Shown here one piece after another: positions 9,320-20,767 of a stretch of DNA of 64,000 bases; position 1 is the stretch's first letter; the number at the start of each line of letters is the position of its first letter. The notes under the pieces are model-generated. The model had not been told where the DNA came from. It searched no databases and worked only from the letters and a program-made list of their open reading frames with translations. This DNA is from Symbiodinium natans (taxonomy: Eukaryota > Sar > Dinophyceae > Suessiales > Symbiodiniaceae). Both the position numbers and the translations under genes were made by a program. The stretch is taken from assembly GCA_905221605.1 (NCBI GenBank), contig CAJNDS010000385.1:62001-126000 (forward strand), given 5' to 3'.

Positions 9320-10900
9320 ATGGCGGAGACAGCGGCTCCATCTTCGGCTGAGAGCAGGGAAAGGCTCCCCTGCTCTTGGCGATACGTCTCCGTGTGCATT
9401 CTGCTCCCCGCCCTGGGTGGTGGATTGAATGGCTTCATCTATTCGGGCTACTCGCTCTACTTCCGGGAGATGGGGTGGGACCTCGGGATTGCAGGGATCT
9501 GCCTCAGTTTGGGGGCTCTTGGAAGAATCTTCTTCCAACAGTTGCAGATGCGTCTTGGACTTTGGACAGCAGCACCCATGGCAGCCACGCATGTTGCCTT
9601 GGCGATCCTCGTCACCATCTTCCCTGACAAGCTCTGGGCCGTGCTTGGGCAGTTGCTTGCCATCCTCTTCTTCGACACCACCGTGACCGTTGAGGTGATT
9701 TGCTTTGAGGTCTTCGCCGGCTCAGAGAACCTCGCGCGGCAGGCGGCGGGCACGTTGCTCGCCAGCTTCACCGTGGGCTACGCGGGCTCGGCCACCTATG
9801 GCGGGATCATCTACGACCTTTGGCGCTGGACCGGCATGTCCTGGTTTCACACCGTTGCATCCTCAGTGAACTTGCTCCTCATCCTGACCATGCCACCAGT
9901 GAGGAACTCGTGGAGAACGCTGCGAGCAAAGGGTGCTTCAGCCAGCTCTCAAGAAGTGAGGGAAACCAGGAAGCGTGTGGACTCCGCCCAAAGCGACGAC
10001 TCCTTCCGGTCTCAAGCCATGGCAGATGTGGATCATGTGGATCTGGATGTGCTGAACTGTCCCGTAGCATCAGAAAAGGGAATGCTCACCAACCACGCAG
10101 AAGAGGATCCAGAAAAAGGGGAGGTGCAGGAGGTGCAGGTGGAAAAGCCGGCTTCCTCCCAGACCACGTCGAGCACAAGGAGCGGCAAAATCCCGGCCAA
10201 CACGATCATGCCGGCCATCATGATTTGCCTGAACGGGTTCGCAAACCATTTTTCTTACCACACCGTATGGGTGACGTATGCGATCTTCTTCAAGGAGCAT
10301 CACGGTTGGAACGAGGCGACCTGGGCAGGCATTGCGCAGACGAGTGGCGACATCCTTGCTGCGCTGGCCATCTCGCTGTGTTTGAAGCGTAAGGTGGTTG
10401 ACCTGAAAGAGACCCGGGGCATACGTTGGCTTTGGTATGCTACAACAGGCCAGCCCTACAACGTGAGCTGCTGGATGGTGATCTGGGTTTTCTTGAATCT
10501 GGCCATTGCCAGCCCGCTTCTTCCGATCTCCGTCGTGGCGCAGGTGCTCATGGGAACGGCCTACACCTATACCATCAAGGCCAACACCGACCTGAACGTC
10601 TTCTACTCCTTGGGCTCTGCAGAGACCTTCATTGCAATGCAGACCGCCACTCGCAATGCAGACTCACTTGGCACCTTTCTGGCCGGCCTTGCGGCTACAC
10701 AGCTGTATGAGGTCGTTGATCCCTGCGCGCCCTTCTATGCTTCCGCGCTGGTGGTCTTGGTGACCCTGCTGCTGTTCACAGTGTGTTTCTGTCGTCGCCT
10801 CGGCTTTGGAAAGAACATCGATGCAGCAGAGGAGGCTCGATGCAACCGCCTTCAGATCAGTCGCTCCAGTTCCTCGGGATCCCGTTCGACGTCCTTCTGA
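9320..10900 (+). CDS. Major facilitator superfamily transporter
   Basis: Single-exon protein of 526 residues. The start at 9320 is chosen because the 35 upstream in-frame residues are not membrane-like and this ATG directly precedes a short polar N terminus and the first membrane segment. About six hydrophobic segments lie in residues 20-200. A long polar, acidic loop follows (about residues 205-295), then a second six-segment half begins near N-x-I-M-P-A-I-M-I-C-L-N-G. This two-half plan with a central cytoplasmic loop is typical of the MFS. The substrate is unknown; it does not look like a sugar porter because the usual PESPR-type motifs are missing. The gene has no introns. The last exon-sized portion is partly duplicated 600 bp downstream. 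Confidence 0.8.
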   Translation: MAETAAPSSAESRERLPCSWRYVSVCILLPALGGGLNGFIYSGYSLYFREMGWDLGIAGICLSLGALGRIFFQQLQMRLGLWTAAPMAATHVALAILVTIFPDKLWAVLGQLLAILFFDTTVTVEVICFEVFAGSENLARQAAGTLLASFTVGYAGSATYGGIIYDLWRWTGMSWFHTVASSVNLLLILTMPPVRNSWRTLRAKGASASSQEVRETRKRVDSAQSDDSFRSQAMADVDHVDLDVLNCPVASEKGMLTNHAEEDPEKGEVQEVQVEKPASSQTTSSTRSGKIPANTIMPAIMICLNGFANHFSYHTVWVTYAIFFKEHHGWNEATWAGIAQTSGDILAALAISLCLKRKVVDLKETRGIRWLWYATTGQPYNVSCWMVIWVFLNLAIASPLLPISVVAQVLMGTAYTYTIKANTDLNVFYSLGSAETFIAMQTATRNADSLGTFLAGLAATQLYEVVDPCAPFYASALVVLVTLLLFTVCFCRRLGFGKNIDAAEEARCNRLQISRSSSSGSRSTSF

Positions 10901-12603
10901 CTTCCGTAGCAGCATCGAAGTCATCCATGTCAATATGTGTCAGTCAATTTTGTGGCTCAAAATGTGTCAGTCAATTTTGATCGCTCCTTGCATCTAGCGA
11001 ATCGGGTGAACACGCCCAGGCGCCGGCCGAAGGACATGTCCGGGCTGGTTAAAGGATGCAGCATGAGGAAGCGTTAAGATTCGGGTCGTTTTTTCCGCGT
11101 CTGGGCGGCTTTTGGGCTGCCTGCTGACGCAGCGACTCGTCCTTCTGATTGTCGGACTCTTACGAATTCTTGAGTCTTTCACGGCTTGCCGTGGTCAATG
11201 TTTCCTGCCTTCGGGCCTTATAGCCTTATAGGGTATTGGCCTTAGGCGGCAGGTGCAAAAGAAGATGCAGCATTCTGCCCCAGGGCCTAAGTGCAAAGCT
11301 CGTCAGGTCGTTGATCCCTGCGCGCCCTTCTATGCTTGCGCACTAAAGTGCTGCAGCTGTTCCCTGCCGAGGTCTGTTTGGGAGCAGGACTCTCAGAAGG
11401 CAGCTGCCAGTGACAAGTACGGCGCGCTCGTTCCCCAGTGGGGCAGCATCTCCATTTGTTGAGGCCTTTTGGTTTTGAAATGTTTCCGAGCCCGTACCTT
11501 TCAACCTGAAGCGCTGAAGGGATGTAGACCCTCACGTTTTAGAGCGCCAAGCCCGAAACCAGTTTGGTGTAGCTACAGAAAAGCCATCCCGATTGTTATG
11601 ACTTCTCCAAGCAGCGCCAGGGAGACTCCCAGTGCTCGGAAGACTGGTCACCCGTCGGGTTCATAGCCGAGGCCGGGAAGAGTTGCGGGGTTGGGGAGTT
11701 GATTTGGGGTCTCAGGGTGTACTATTTTGGGGGGCCCTTTCGGATGAAAGCCTGGCAAAAGTTACGTGCGGTTAGCTGATTTGGTGGCATGGTTTGCTGG
11801 ACAGGCTAGGAAGATGCCGAGCGCTTGAAGGGTACACGAGGGCGTGCTGCAGTGACAGCCTGGATGATGACATGAGGCCCGCATTCAGCACGGCGTCGTC
11901 AAGCACCATCCCGCAATCAACTTCGAGGTGTTCTCCTCAATGCAAAGGGGCGCTGCTTCCTTTGTGAAGTGTGTAGCCAGTGAAGATTCTGATGCCTGAT
12001 TCTTCAAAGCTTTCCCAGCCGTCAAGGAAGGTTTTCAAAGGTGCACCGGCCCAGCCGCGGCTGTTCAAAGTTCCAATCACGCCAGACCATCGAGGTCACG
12101 GACTGAGTGAGGCGATAATTGTTGCACAGGGCTGTGCAAACCAAGAGTCTAACAAAGGGCCTCAGTGTTCAGAAACTCCTCGCGACTGGACGCAGAGCGT
12201 GCTACGTTCACTGGCCCGCGTGTGACGAAATTGCTGCCGCGCTTCTGACAGCTCCATGCAAGCCGACGTAGAACGACATGAGGTTTCTCTTTCGCACTAT
12301 GTTGGCAGGGCCCAGGGCTAAACCCTAAACCCTAAAGGCAAAACCCTAAACCCTGAACCATGAGGGACTGCATGGGACTGCCATGGAAACTCAGTAGGGC
12401 AGAGGGGCGGGGGGTCTGGTCACGATTCGCACTGTTGCTCTATTGATGCTTGTGCTTGGGAATGAGCATTGGCTCGCGATTCCATGCCAACAACACCGTA
12501 ACTCAAGGGAGAGTCGCCCCAAGAGCCATCATGTAAGAACGCATAAGAAAGCTATCTATCACCCGCAATCTAGATATCCATTTCTGCGGTTCTCACCGGC
12601 CTC
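10901..12603. other. Gap with duplicated transporter tail
   Basis: No intact gene is seen. It holds a duplicated piece of the transporter 3' end (11305-11337) and a short CCCTAAA tract at 12318-12350. Confidence 0.5.
11305..11337 (+). pseudogene. Duplicated fragment of the MFS transporter 3' end
   Basis: 33 bp are identical to 10710-10742 in the transporter gene, coding for V-V-D-P-C-A-P-F-Y-A in the same relative frame. Similarity decays quickly on both sides, and the downstream frame differs. It may be a remnant of a second, decayed transporter copy or the relic of a local duplication. Confidence 0.6.
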
Positions 12604-15600
12604 ATGGCGTCGTCCACCGATGTGCGCCGCAGCTCATGGGCGGCAAGCGAGCACCGCCGCAGTTCATGGGTTGGCGCGGCGAGGATGGCACGTGCAAAGC
12701 GAAGATCCTTACCGCCAATCGAGCCCAGTGAGCCGGTCGAGCCAGAGCATGAAGCGCCGGTGCCGATGAAGCCTGCTGTTATGCATGCGGTTCGCGAGGA
12801 CGGCATGGCACTTGCCGATGCGCCAGCCGAGCTGAGAAATGACAGAGACGTTGTCTGGCTGGCAGTTATGCAAAACGCACAAGCATTGCAGTTCGCACCA
12901 GATGCCCTCAAAGCTGATAAGGACATAGTGCGTCGGGCGGTCAAGAAAGACGGCCTGGCCTTGGAGTTTGTAGATGAGCACTTGACGCATGATGCTGAGC
13001 TCGCCAGGTTCGCGGTGCAGCAGAATGGCCGTGCGCTACAATATGTTGGGGAGGAGCTACGAGGCGACCAAGGCCTTGTTCTGGATGCCGTGGCCAACAA
13101 CTGGCAAGCCCTACATTTTGCCGCAGAAGAGTGCAGGAACAGTCAAAGCATCATCTTAGCCGCAGCCCAGCAGAATCTCGAGGCAGCAATGGATCTTGCG
13201 TCGAAGACGTTAAAGAACAGCGAAGAGTTTGCCATGGCTGCTGTTCGTTTGAACTACACAGCTTTTCAGTACATCTCCCCGAGGTTGCGGAAGGATGCAA
13301 AGTTTGTCCTCAACGCAGTCCAGGAACATTCAGGTGGGGGTTTACGAAAATAGGGACCCCCAATATAGTCTCCCAATAGAGGATTCCCTTACAATAATAG
13401 GGACCCCAAATAAGGTTCCCTTAATGTCGGAAACCCGCAGGAGTCTTGCAGTATGCGCCGCTCCATCAAGGAAACGATGAGATTGTAATGGCCGCGGTCC
13501 AGCACAATGGCATGGCCTTGGAGTTCAGCCTCAAGCGAATGAGGGCAAACAAGACTGTGGTTCTGGCTGCGGTCATGCAGAACGGACTTGCGTTGCAGTT
13601 TGCACCCCAAACCTTACAGAGGGACAGAGAGGTTGTCACCGCCGCCGTCGCGCAGGACTCTGCCGCCTTGCAATATGCTTTCTTCCAATTGCAAGGGGAC
13701 AGAGAGATCGTCATGGCTGCAGCCAAGCAAGGCGAATTTGCCTTGCGGTTCGCCTCAGAGGAGCTGCGATGTGACAAAGACGTCGTCACAGAGGCAGTTG
13801 CTCAGCATGGCCTGGCCTTGCAGTTTGCACCGCGAGATCTACAGGGGGACGGGGAGGTGGTCCTCGCAGCAGTCACGCAGAACGGACTGGCCTTGCAGTT
13901 CGCCTCGCGGAACTTGCGGGAAGACTCTGAGTGTGTGATGGCTGCAGTCCGCAAGACGGGTATTGCCTTGGAGTTTGCATCGGATGGCCTGAGAAGCAAG
14001 CAGGATATTGTCCTGACTGCCCTCACAGCCGACCACAAAGCGATACAGTTTGCAGCCGAGAGGCTACTTCACGACAAAGCCTTCTTTATGCAGGCAGTGG
14101 AGATTAATGGCTCTCTCCTCGAGTACGCGCCGGAGGAATTGCTGCACAACAAAGACATTGTTGCAGCTGCCGACACCTCGCTCCAGCGTGCTGCAGACCT
14201 CCCGAACTTTCACGGCCCTGAAATGTTCGCCATTCAGTTCCTGCCTGAGAAGATGCAGACAAACAAGGAATGTGCCTTGGATTCGGTCGGCCATCGCGGA
14301 GGCGCGTTGCAACACCTCGTAGATGCTATGAAGCTAGACAAAGAGATCGTGACGCAGGCGGTCAAGCAGAATGGCTGGGCTCTACAATACGCACACGCAG
14401 TCCTCAGAAGCGACAGTGAGGTTGTCTTCTGGGCAGTCCAGCAGAACGGTTTTGCCATACAGTTTGCTTCTCCAGCATTGCAGCAAGACAAATTCATTGC
14501 TGAAACCGCAGTTAGTTCGCGTGGAGGGGCTCTGAAGTTCGTACACAGGCAGATCGCCAAGGAGAAGGACATCGTGCTGGCTGCGGTCCGACAGGACGGG
14601 CGAGCTTTGCAGTTTGCCTTCCCGGAGTTTCAGGAGGATCGTGAGGTCGTGCTAGCTGCAGTCCAGCAGAATGGCGAAGCTTTGAGGTTCACAAGGTTTG
14701 GCGGGGACAAAGACGTCGTCCTGGCTGCGGTTGAGCGGAACGGTGTGACCTTGGAGTATGCCTCACAAGAGCTGCAGGACGATGTTCGCACCGTGTTGGC
14801 TGCCATTCACAACAATGGCGTGGCGCTCAAGTATGCCTCCAAAAGGTTAAGGTCTGACCGGACCTTTGTCCTAGATGCAGTCCGTTCGACGCGCGCTTCT
14901 TGGCTGGTGCGACTGGCTGGAGACAACCTTTGTACTGATGAAGCCTTTGTCCAGACTTGCAATGAAGCTGCTGGGACTGGGCTAGTATTCACCTATTATT
15001 ATTCCTATGATTGCTTTCAAGACATGCGGCTGCTTTTCACGGCAAGTGGGGCGTCGGTACCTGGAGGCAGTGCCTATGAGCTGGTCATGGCAAAACTCCG
15101 GGAGGAGAAAGGAAGTGCTGCAACAGTTTGGTTCGATGGCATCCCCGTTTTTGGTATCAGCGCTGACTCCGGGAGATGGCTGCATCCCTATGGCGAGGAG
15201 TGCGGGCGCGACATGGTGGAGGTACCTCCGCCAGGGCCCGGGCGCCATCCCATGTGGAACGCCATGCTCGAGTCAAGGATCGGCGACAAGGAGCCTGCAG
15301 CTGGCGCCAAGCACCCCTGTTGGTGCTGTCATTGGCTCCGAGCTGTGAAAAAGAGCCATGAGGAGGGCGCTGTCGTTTGCTGCACGACTTCGAACATTTA
15401 CCAAGATGATTCTTAACTTCACCTTTAGTTGAACTTTGAGCTTTCTGGGTTTCCTAGTGGAAAGTAGAATATTAGAGTTTTACCTTCTTTCCCCTTGGTT
15501 TTTGAAGAAGCAAGGATTGGGTGGCGAAGTACGGAGCAGGATCCTCTGAACTCAGCGACGCCTCCGCTGATCAGCTCAGGCTCCCAAGGGAAACTTTCAA

Positions 15601-15778
15601 GAATGGCAAGCCAGAGGGCTGGGGCGAAGGGTCCATACAAGTCTCCAATGGCCGAAGCTTTCTGCGTGAGGCCAAGGTGCATCCGCGGACCAAGTTGCCA
15701 CTGGGGATAGGCTGCCGTTGGGAGAGGAAGGCCTTGGACGGCTTGGAATTCCCGGTCTATGTGTTCTTTATGCCCTGA
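12604..15778 (+). CDS. DUF4116 multi-repeat protein, three exons
   Basis: Exons 12604-13333, 13441-15407 and 15515-15778 give 986 residues. Intron 1 is GT-AG (107 bp). Intron 2 is read as GA-AG (107 bp); in both cases splicing restores the frame exactly. The protein is an array of about fifteen DUF4116-type units near 48 residues, each of the form D-K-E-I-V-L-A-A-V-x-Q-N-G-x-A-L-Q-F-A-S-x-E-L. Such arrays are common in protists and their function is unknown; an alpha-helical interaction scaffold is likely. The last 250 residues differ: a tryptophan- and cysteine-rich region (about 740-900) and a final 88-residue exon with no family I recognise. Intron 2 is almost entirely one introner element, with a 4-bp target duplication. 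Confidence 0.85.
13334..13440 (+). mobile_element. Introner-like intron with imperfect TIRs (family B)
   Basis: The whole intron is nearly spanned by an inverted repeat. The left end reads GGGTTTACGAAAATAGGGA. The reverse complement of the right end reads GGGTTTCCGACATTAAGGGA. CAGG occurs at both ends as a possible target duplication, and the intron uses GT and AG. Related sequences outside genes occur at 32507-32604 and, as a half copy, at 8463-8515. This is what a MITE that can be spliced should look like. Confidence 0.6.
15412..15514 (+). mobile_element. Introner element copy A1 (family A)
   Basis: 103 bp starting CTTAACTTC and ending GAAGCAAG, flanked on both sides by GATT. It shares its whole length with 26805-26905 and 27389-27494. 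The left GATT supplies a GA donor and the element's own terminal AG is the acceptor, so splicing removes the element plus one target copy. The exons then read Y-Q-D then D-W-V-A-K across the junction. Confidence 0.75.
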
Positions 15779-16884
15779 GGCACACGCGCATCCCTGAGAT
15801 CAGAAGATGTGCCGGTTTTAACCACGTTAGTGTAAAAGACATACACCGACTGTTTCGGCGGGAGTGCTTCACGAAGTCTTGAAGGCCTCCTGCTTTTAGG
15901 GTTTTAAAGGTTTCCTGATGCAGAACTGCACAGGTCATGTTTTGCGTAGCCGCAGTTAAGACAACAGCTACTCCGCCCCTACGGTGTACAAAGCTTGCGT
16001 CTATGCATGGTTGTCTCTGTCAGCCACACCCTTTCATCCCCCTACATCTCCCAATTGCATGCAGAGCCAGTGGAAATCATGCCAGGCTGCCGATATATCG
16101 AAACGGGCAATTGTTTTTGTCCTTTATGCTTTGCCAAGCAGTGTACCCTCGGCCACGGAACACTTGCGGGGATTGCCGTCCTTGTTTGAGTTTTGGGTCC
16201 TGTACCCTAAAGGTAAGGCTCCGTACTACCCCAAAAGTGACCACATAATTTAGAGAATTGCTCAAGTCATCCCGCAAGAGTCAGCAAACGTCCGGAGCTC
16301 AACTGAAGTTGGCCCACGGAAATGCCAAGGGCGAGCTGGGGTCGTGGTCTTTTGGTTTTGGAGCCTCGATTGCGGGGTTTAGGGGGTTTTTAGGGGGTCG
16401 GCTATTTGAGGTTTTTGGAAGATCGGGCTGGGCAACAAGAGCAGTCACGTCCCTGGTGAAAAAAGGAGACTTAGCTCAAGACACGGAAACTTCAAAAGGT
16501 GGCGGGGGGTGGACCCTGTTCGGGGTGGGGGGCCCAAAAACAAAGATCGCAGTCCTTTGAGGTGTGTGTGTGTGTGTGTGTAAAATGCCCACATTGTTCG
16601 ATTGAATTGCAAGTGTGTTTCCTCTGCGAGGCAGACTTTGTGGGATGTTTGGGAGAAGTTGCATACGCATTGGGCATTCTACGAAAGCCACGACGACCTT
16701 TTCTGTACTGCATGCAACCTTTGAAGATGTCGTCGGCTTAGTGGAAGGGCTTTGCCTTGGACGACGTTCCAACGGACACGGTGTCCAAACATGAGTGGAA
16801 GGAGGAATGCACATGATGAGTAGGAAAGGACTCCAAACCTGCGTCTGCGCGTGCGTGTTTAAGAAGTGGTGGAAATACAGTATG

Positions 16885-17018
16885 TTGGGATGTTCCCCCT
16901 TGTACTAACAGTCCTTTATTGGGAATATACGAGGGGCCTACAGTCCTTAATAGGGATTATAATAGGGCGCACAAAAAATCCCTATTAAGGACTGTTATTA
17001 CAAGGGGGAACATCCCAA
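16885..17018. mobile_element. MITE copy 1, TTGGGATG terminal inverted repeats
   Basis: 134 bp. It begins TTGGGATGTTCCCCC and ends with the exact reverse complement. A second inverted pair, AACAGTCCT and AGGACTGTT, lies just inside. It has no coding capacity. Two relatives lie at 38955-39053 and 51047-51156, so this is a dispersed non-autonomous family. Confidence 0.8.
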
Positions 17019-17086
17019 TAAATATGAGAAAATATGTTTGGGAGTTCCGTGAGTTGAAAATCGAGAGACAGGCACGCAATATTTTT

Positions 17087-17175
17087 CTAGGGTTTAGGGT
17101 TTAGGGTTTAGGGTTTAGGGTTTAGGGTTTAGGGTTTAGTAAGGGTTTTGGAATTAGGGTTTAGGGTTTAGGGTC
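17087..17175 (+). repeat. TTTAGGG tract
   Basis: About ten TTTAGGG units with one interruption, immediately after the MITE. Confidence 0.85.
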
Positions 17176-17656
17176 CGTGCTCAAAAAAGGGTTTAGGGGG
17201 GTAAGCTGTTCAAAGATCCTTGCATTCATACGGACGCCGTGTGGCTAACCGCGCATGTTCGTTTATTTTGGGCGAAGTGGCACTGCATGGAAACTCGATG
17301 GAGGCGTCTGGGGTTGGGGAGCCACGGTCGAGAAATTAGGTTGTTGTTTAGGATGAGTTGTCGATGGCCAGTTGGCCAATTTGCTGGATGACTGACCCGA
17401 ACAAGACATAACATTCGGGGCACCACATGAAGCTGATGCCGCCACGTAACTTCCTAGTTGTGAACGCGATCATACCTTTCATTCAGACATGTCATCTGTG
17501 GCCGTTTAATTCCATGAATGGTGAGCTCGTTTTTTTTAACCACTTTGTTTTATTTTTGACTATTGGCTGTGGCAGTCTGCGCTTTGAAAGGGCATCAGTT
17601 ACTTGCCCTCACCCCGGTTCTCAAGCTGAAGCACCATGGCGCTGCCAGGCAGGGAT

Positions 17657-17752
17657 GTTAGGGTTTAGGTTTAGGGTTTAGGGTTTAGGATTTAGGGTTT
17701 AGGGTTTAGGGTTAGGGTTTAGGGTTAGGGTTTAGGGTTTAGGGTTTAGAGT
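17657..17752 (+). repeat. TTTAGGG tract with TTAGGG variants
   Basis: About thirteen units, mostly TTTAGGG, with several TTAGGG and one TTTAGGA variant. Confidence 0.85.
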
Positions 17753-18169
17753 TTGTTTTCCTGGTTGATGTGGGTTATTTGACTGATCAGATGGGAGAAA
17801 ATATTACAGGGCACCAATGCCAATGAAATATTCCCCGCCCAAAAAACCGTATTCTCACAATTCAGGCCCCTAAAAACACATGGAGATGGCTGTACCCCTT
17901 GCGGAAGGCGATGATGCTGTCCATGCTGGCGAGGAGCCACGAAGCAGAACCTTTCTGGACCAGCCGCTGGCCATAATCCGACTGGTGTTCGAAATCGCTT
18001 TTGGACGCTTGTCCTGAACCGGCCGGTGCCCTTCCCTGTGGTGGGCTTGTCGCACATCTAGAAGCCAGATCTCTTTGCGAACCCATGTGACATGTGGATG
18101 TTACCAATGACATCCACCACATGTTCCCCCTTGCCAGGCCAAGCATGCGCACGAGTGAACACATGTCAT

Positions 18170-18514
18170 TGCGCGATACCGTCTTTGCATGGCACGCTTG
18201 TGGTGTTCGAGATGCGTCCGGTTGTTTGGCATGACTTTGCCAATGCCGGGCAGGTGCTTATCCGCCGCATGGAAGTTGTTCCATGGGGTGCAGTGAGGCC
18301 TAGCAATGGAATTCGCCCGTCCGTGGCAGTGTGCTATGATCCTGACAAAATGCTTGTAGTGCATGCGAGGGCATATGATCCGGAAAGACTCGATGCTAAT
18401 GCAGACCCAGTAGACTCAAACGACTCTTGCTTCATGTGTCGGCGGATCTCTCTGCCAGCGCTAGGCTCCCATGTCGTACTTGGAGTGGCCTTGTGGCACA
18501 GGTGTCCCGGGTGA
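18170..18514 (+). CDS. Unidentified possible coding fragment
   Basis: The frame reads as a soluble protein of about 115 residues with balanced composition, containing W-H-D-F-A-N-A-G and a cysteine pair C-F-M-C near the end. No family is recognised. The antisense strand is also partly open, so the coding strand is uncertain. It could be a decayed exon. Confidence 0.2.
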   Translation, partial: CAIPSLHGTLVVFEMRPVVWHDFANAGQVLIRRMEVVPWGAVRPSNGIRPSVAVCYDPDKMLVVHARAYDPERLDANADPVDSNDSCFMCRRISLPALGSHVVLGVALWHRCPG

Positions 18515-19152
18515 TCTCAGGTGCGAACGCTGCGCGCACACCATAAGGATCGCCGAGGGTGCGACAAGCTGACCTAGCAGCCCCCAATCTGCACTATCAT
18601 CCAAGACCCTTTGGCGTCGCAATGTCGGTGGTTAGGTCGACGTTTGTGCAAGTTGCACCTTGCACCTTGCAGCGATGGTGCGCCTGTAGCTCGGGTGTCG
18701 GAGATGCCCGACATATACGAAGTTGCATCTCAGGCACTCGGCAAGTCCACGAGGGGACAACCCATACATCTTCCGGATGCCCGAAATTCGTCCGCTTACC
18801 CAACCCATGGTTTTGTAGTCGATCTCGATCCGAAGCCAATCTGTGGACCTCCATGCTGACTGCCGCAAAGTTGGCCTTTCCATTGCCAGCCCCATGGGCC
18901 CAGCTTAAGTTGCTCTTGCGTTGGGCCAAGTTTTCGCGTGTCCTGTGTCTTTGGGACTTTCGCTTCGCATTGGGACCATGTGGACAGATAGGCAAAAGCG
19001 TGAGAGCGCATCGTCCGCTAAGCGTATTGTCTGGTGACACTCGTCTGGGCCAACCCAGTTTCAGTTGGCATGGGTGGATTGGGTCAGCCACCATGCTGCG
19101 TAAGATGCTCGCACTTGCATGCCCTTGTTTCAGGACCATTGCGCTGTGAACC

Positions 19153-19509
19153 TTGCCCGGAAAGCTGGTCGGAGCTCTACCTCTTCAACCTACTTATTGC
19201 GTTGGCGAGGCAGCTCCACAGACAGAGGCTGTGCAAGCATTGATCTATCATTGCATCAGTTCCACCATCCATTGCCGTGGCTCTGGTCCGACTGCACGCA
19301 TGCTTGTTGGCAAAGCATTGGCTGGTGATTCCGATCATTTTGCTTCTGCGCCTGGTGCAGAGGCGCCATGGTTCCAAAATCTGAGGGTCTTGTTGCCAAT
19401 CCACTGGCCAAGTGAGCTGGACCTCAACTGCACTCCTCTCCACATGAAGCTGCTGCCTTTGATGTCCACCGTTGTGCCCTTTGAGCGCCCCGGACGCGCC
19501 AACTTCTAA
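19153..19509 (+). CDS. Unidentified possible coding fragment
   Basis: The frame gives up to 118 residues of protein-like composition ending in a proper stop at 19507-19509; the first 20 residues are doubtful. No motif is recognised. Neighbouring frames at 19991-20398 have a similar character, and all may be remnants of one decayed gene. Confidence 0.2.
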   Translation: MPGKLVGALPLQPTYCVGEAAPQTEAVQALIYHCISSTIHCRGSGPTARMLVGKALAGDSDHFASAPGAEAPWFQNLRVLLPIHWPSELDLNCTPLHMKLLPLMSTVVPFERPGRANF

Positions 19510-20435
19510 AATATTTGGGCTTTAGAAAGCCAAACGCCCGACAATCCACCATCTCAAACCCCCCCTCACAACAGCATATTTGAGGCATGCCACTTGCAGT
19601 GAATGCAAAGCTGTGGACCTTGCTCGCGTCCCCTGACTGGATGGGTTTTTCACTGCCTGTGCAGCTGCCGCTGGCAGGCGAGCAAAATCTAAGAACTTGT
19701 AGAGCTGCCTGCAGCTGCAACTCGTGAAGCGTGTTCCCCACAGTATGCCCCCCACTTGAGGTGAAGTGCTTGCCGTGCGTCCGCACATCTTCATGGCAAG
19801 GTTGGTGTGAGTTTTTATCTGTGGATGGCCCTTTCAGCACATATTTTCCTTCCACTGCCACACATGCCTATTCGCGTGCGACCCTGGTGCATCTATGTAG
19901 AGAGCCGCAACATTGCAGCACAATGTCAAACTCAGAATCGTGCCACCAACTAGGTTGTAGGCGTGAGCGTGCACTGATGTTGAAGCCCAGGTGGCCCTTT
20001 CATGTGCGGCCATGATTCTTAAGATGTGCCCGACAGCTGTTGCAGGGGCCTTCATGTCTTGGCTTGCATTGGCTCCAGGCAAAACCTCCCGAAGCCGTGT
20101 AACTGCTTGCAAAGATGATGGGAGCCTGCTTATGCCAGGGGAGGGTTTGCAGTTCGCTGCCCCAGACTGCAAGCATCCAGTGCCACTTGGGTGCACCATG
20201 GTGCACGTCAACACAAAGGTTACCAATCTCGTATGCATGCGACAAAGTGGCATGCCCCTTTGTAGGCGCTTTCTTTCACGGCCAAGGCTTCGCTTTGTAA
20301 AGACTGCCGTGAAAGGCAGGGAACTGCGTGACACTTCGCGAGCCTGCCGGTTTCGCGTGCACTGGATGCGATACGACTCATATGCGCTGCCGAGTTGATG
20401 CGACAGGAACTGCGACATCGGAAGAATCAGCGGCT

Positions 20436-20767
20436 AAGCCCCTGACTTGAGACTTCTGTTCTCGACCTTGGGGTCTGCTGGTGAACCGATTCCTTAGGCT
20501 TGTGCCCCAGCCATGTGCGCGCACAGCCCTAGCCCTGCCGCCCTGAAGACTATAAGCTGCATATTCCCTGCGGCGCAGTTCGCAGCTATCTGGGAGAACA
20601 TGCGGCAGCGCACAATCTCAGTTCGCCCGCTTCCTCTCATGCGAGGAGAACCTCTGTGTCAAATGAAGGAGAGCACAGCATGTATGATGGAGCACCGGAT
20701 AGCCCCGCTTAGTTGGACCCCTGCAGATGCTTTGTTTAGGACTCGCAGAGGAAGGTTGCAACTGTGA
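20436..20767 (+). repeat. Direct duplication, copy 1
   Basis: About 330 bp repeated at 21137-21480 with a high level of identity, strongest over the last 160 bp, where only a handful of bases differ. Both copies contain the same short frame ending at the right border. The spacing between copies is about 700 bp. Confidence 0.8.

Larger units (their letters stand above)
15779..18090. other. Gene-poor stretch with MITE and telomere-like DNA
   Basis: No gene is supported. It contains a (GT)n run at 16562-16580, a MITE at 16885-17018, and telomere-type tracts at 17087-17175 and 17657-17752. Confidence 0.5.

Noticed and set aside
8771-9592. 273-codon minus-strand frame
   Set aside because: No family recognised, and its first third is antisense to the MFS gene. 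The part at 8800-9230 reads fairly well but is not enough to call a gene.
18597-20418. Long minus-strand frames (180 and 194 codons)
   Set aside because: Frames are open on both strands, no motif is seen on either, and coding direction cannot be decided.
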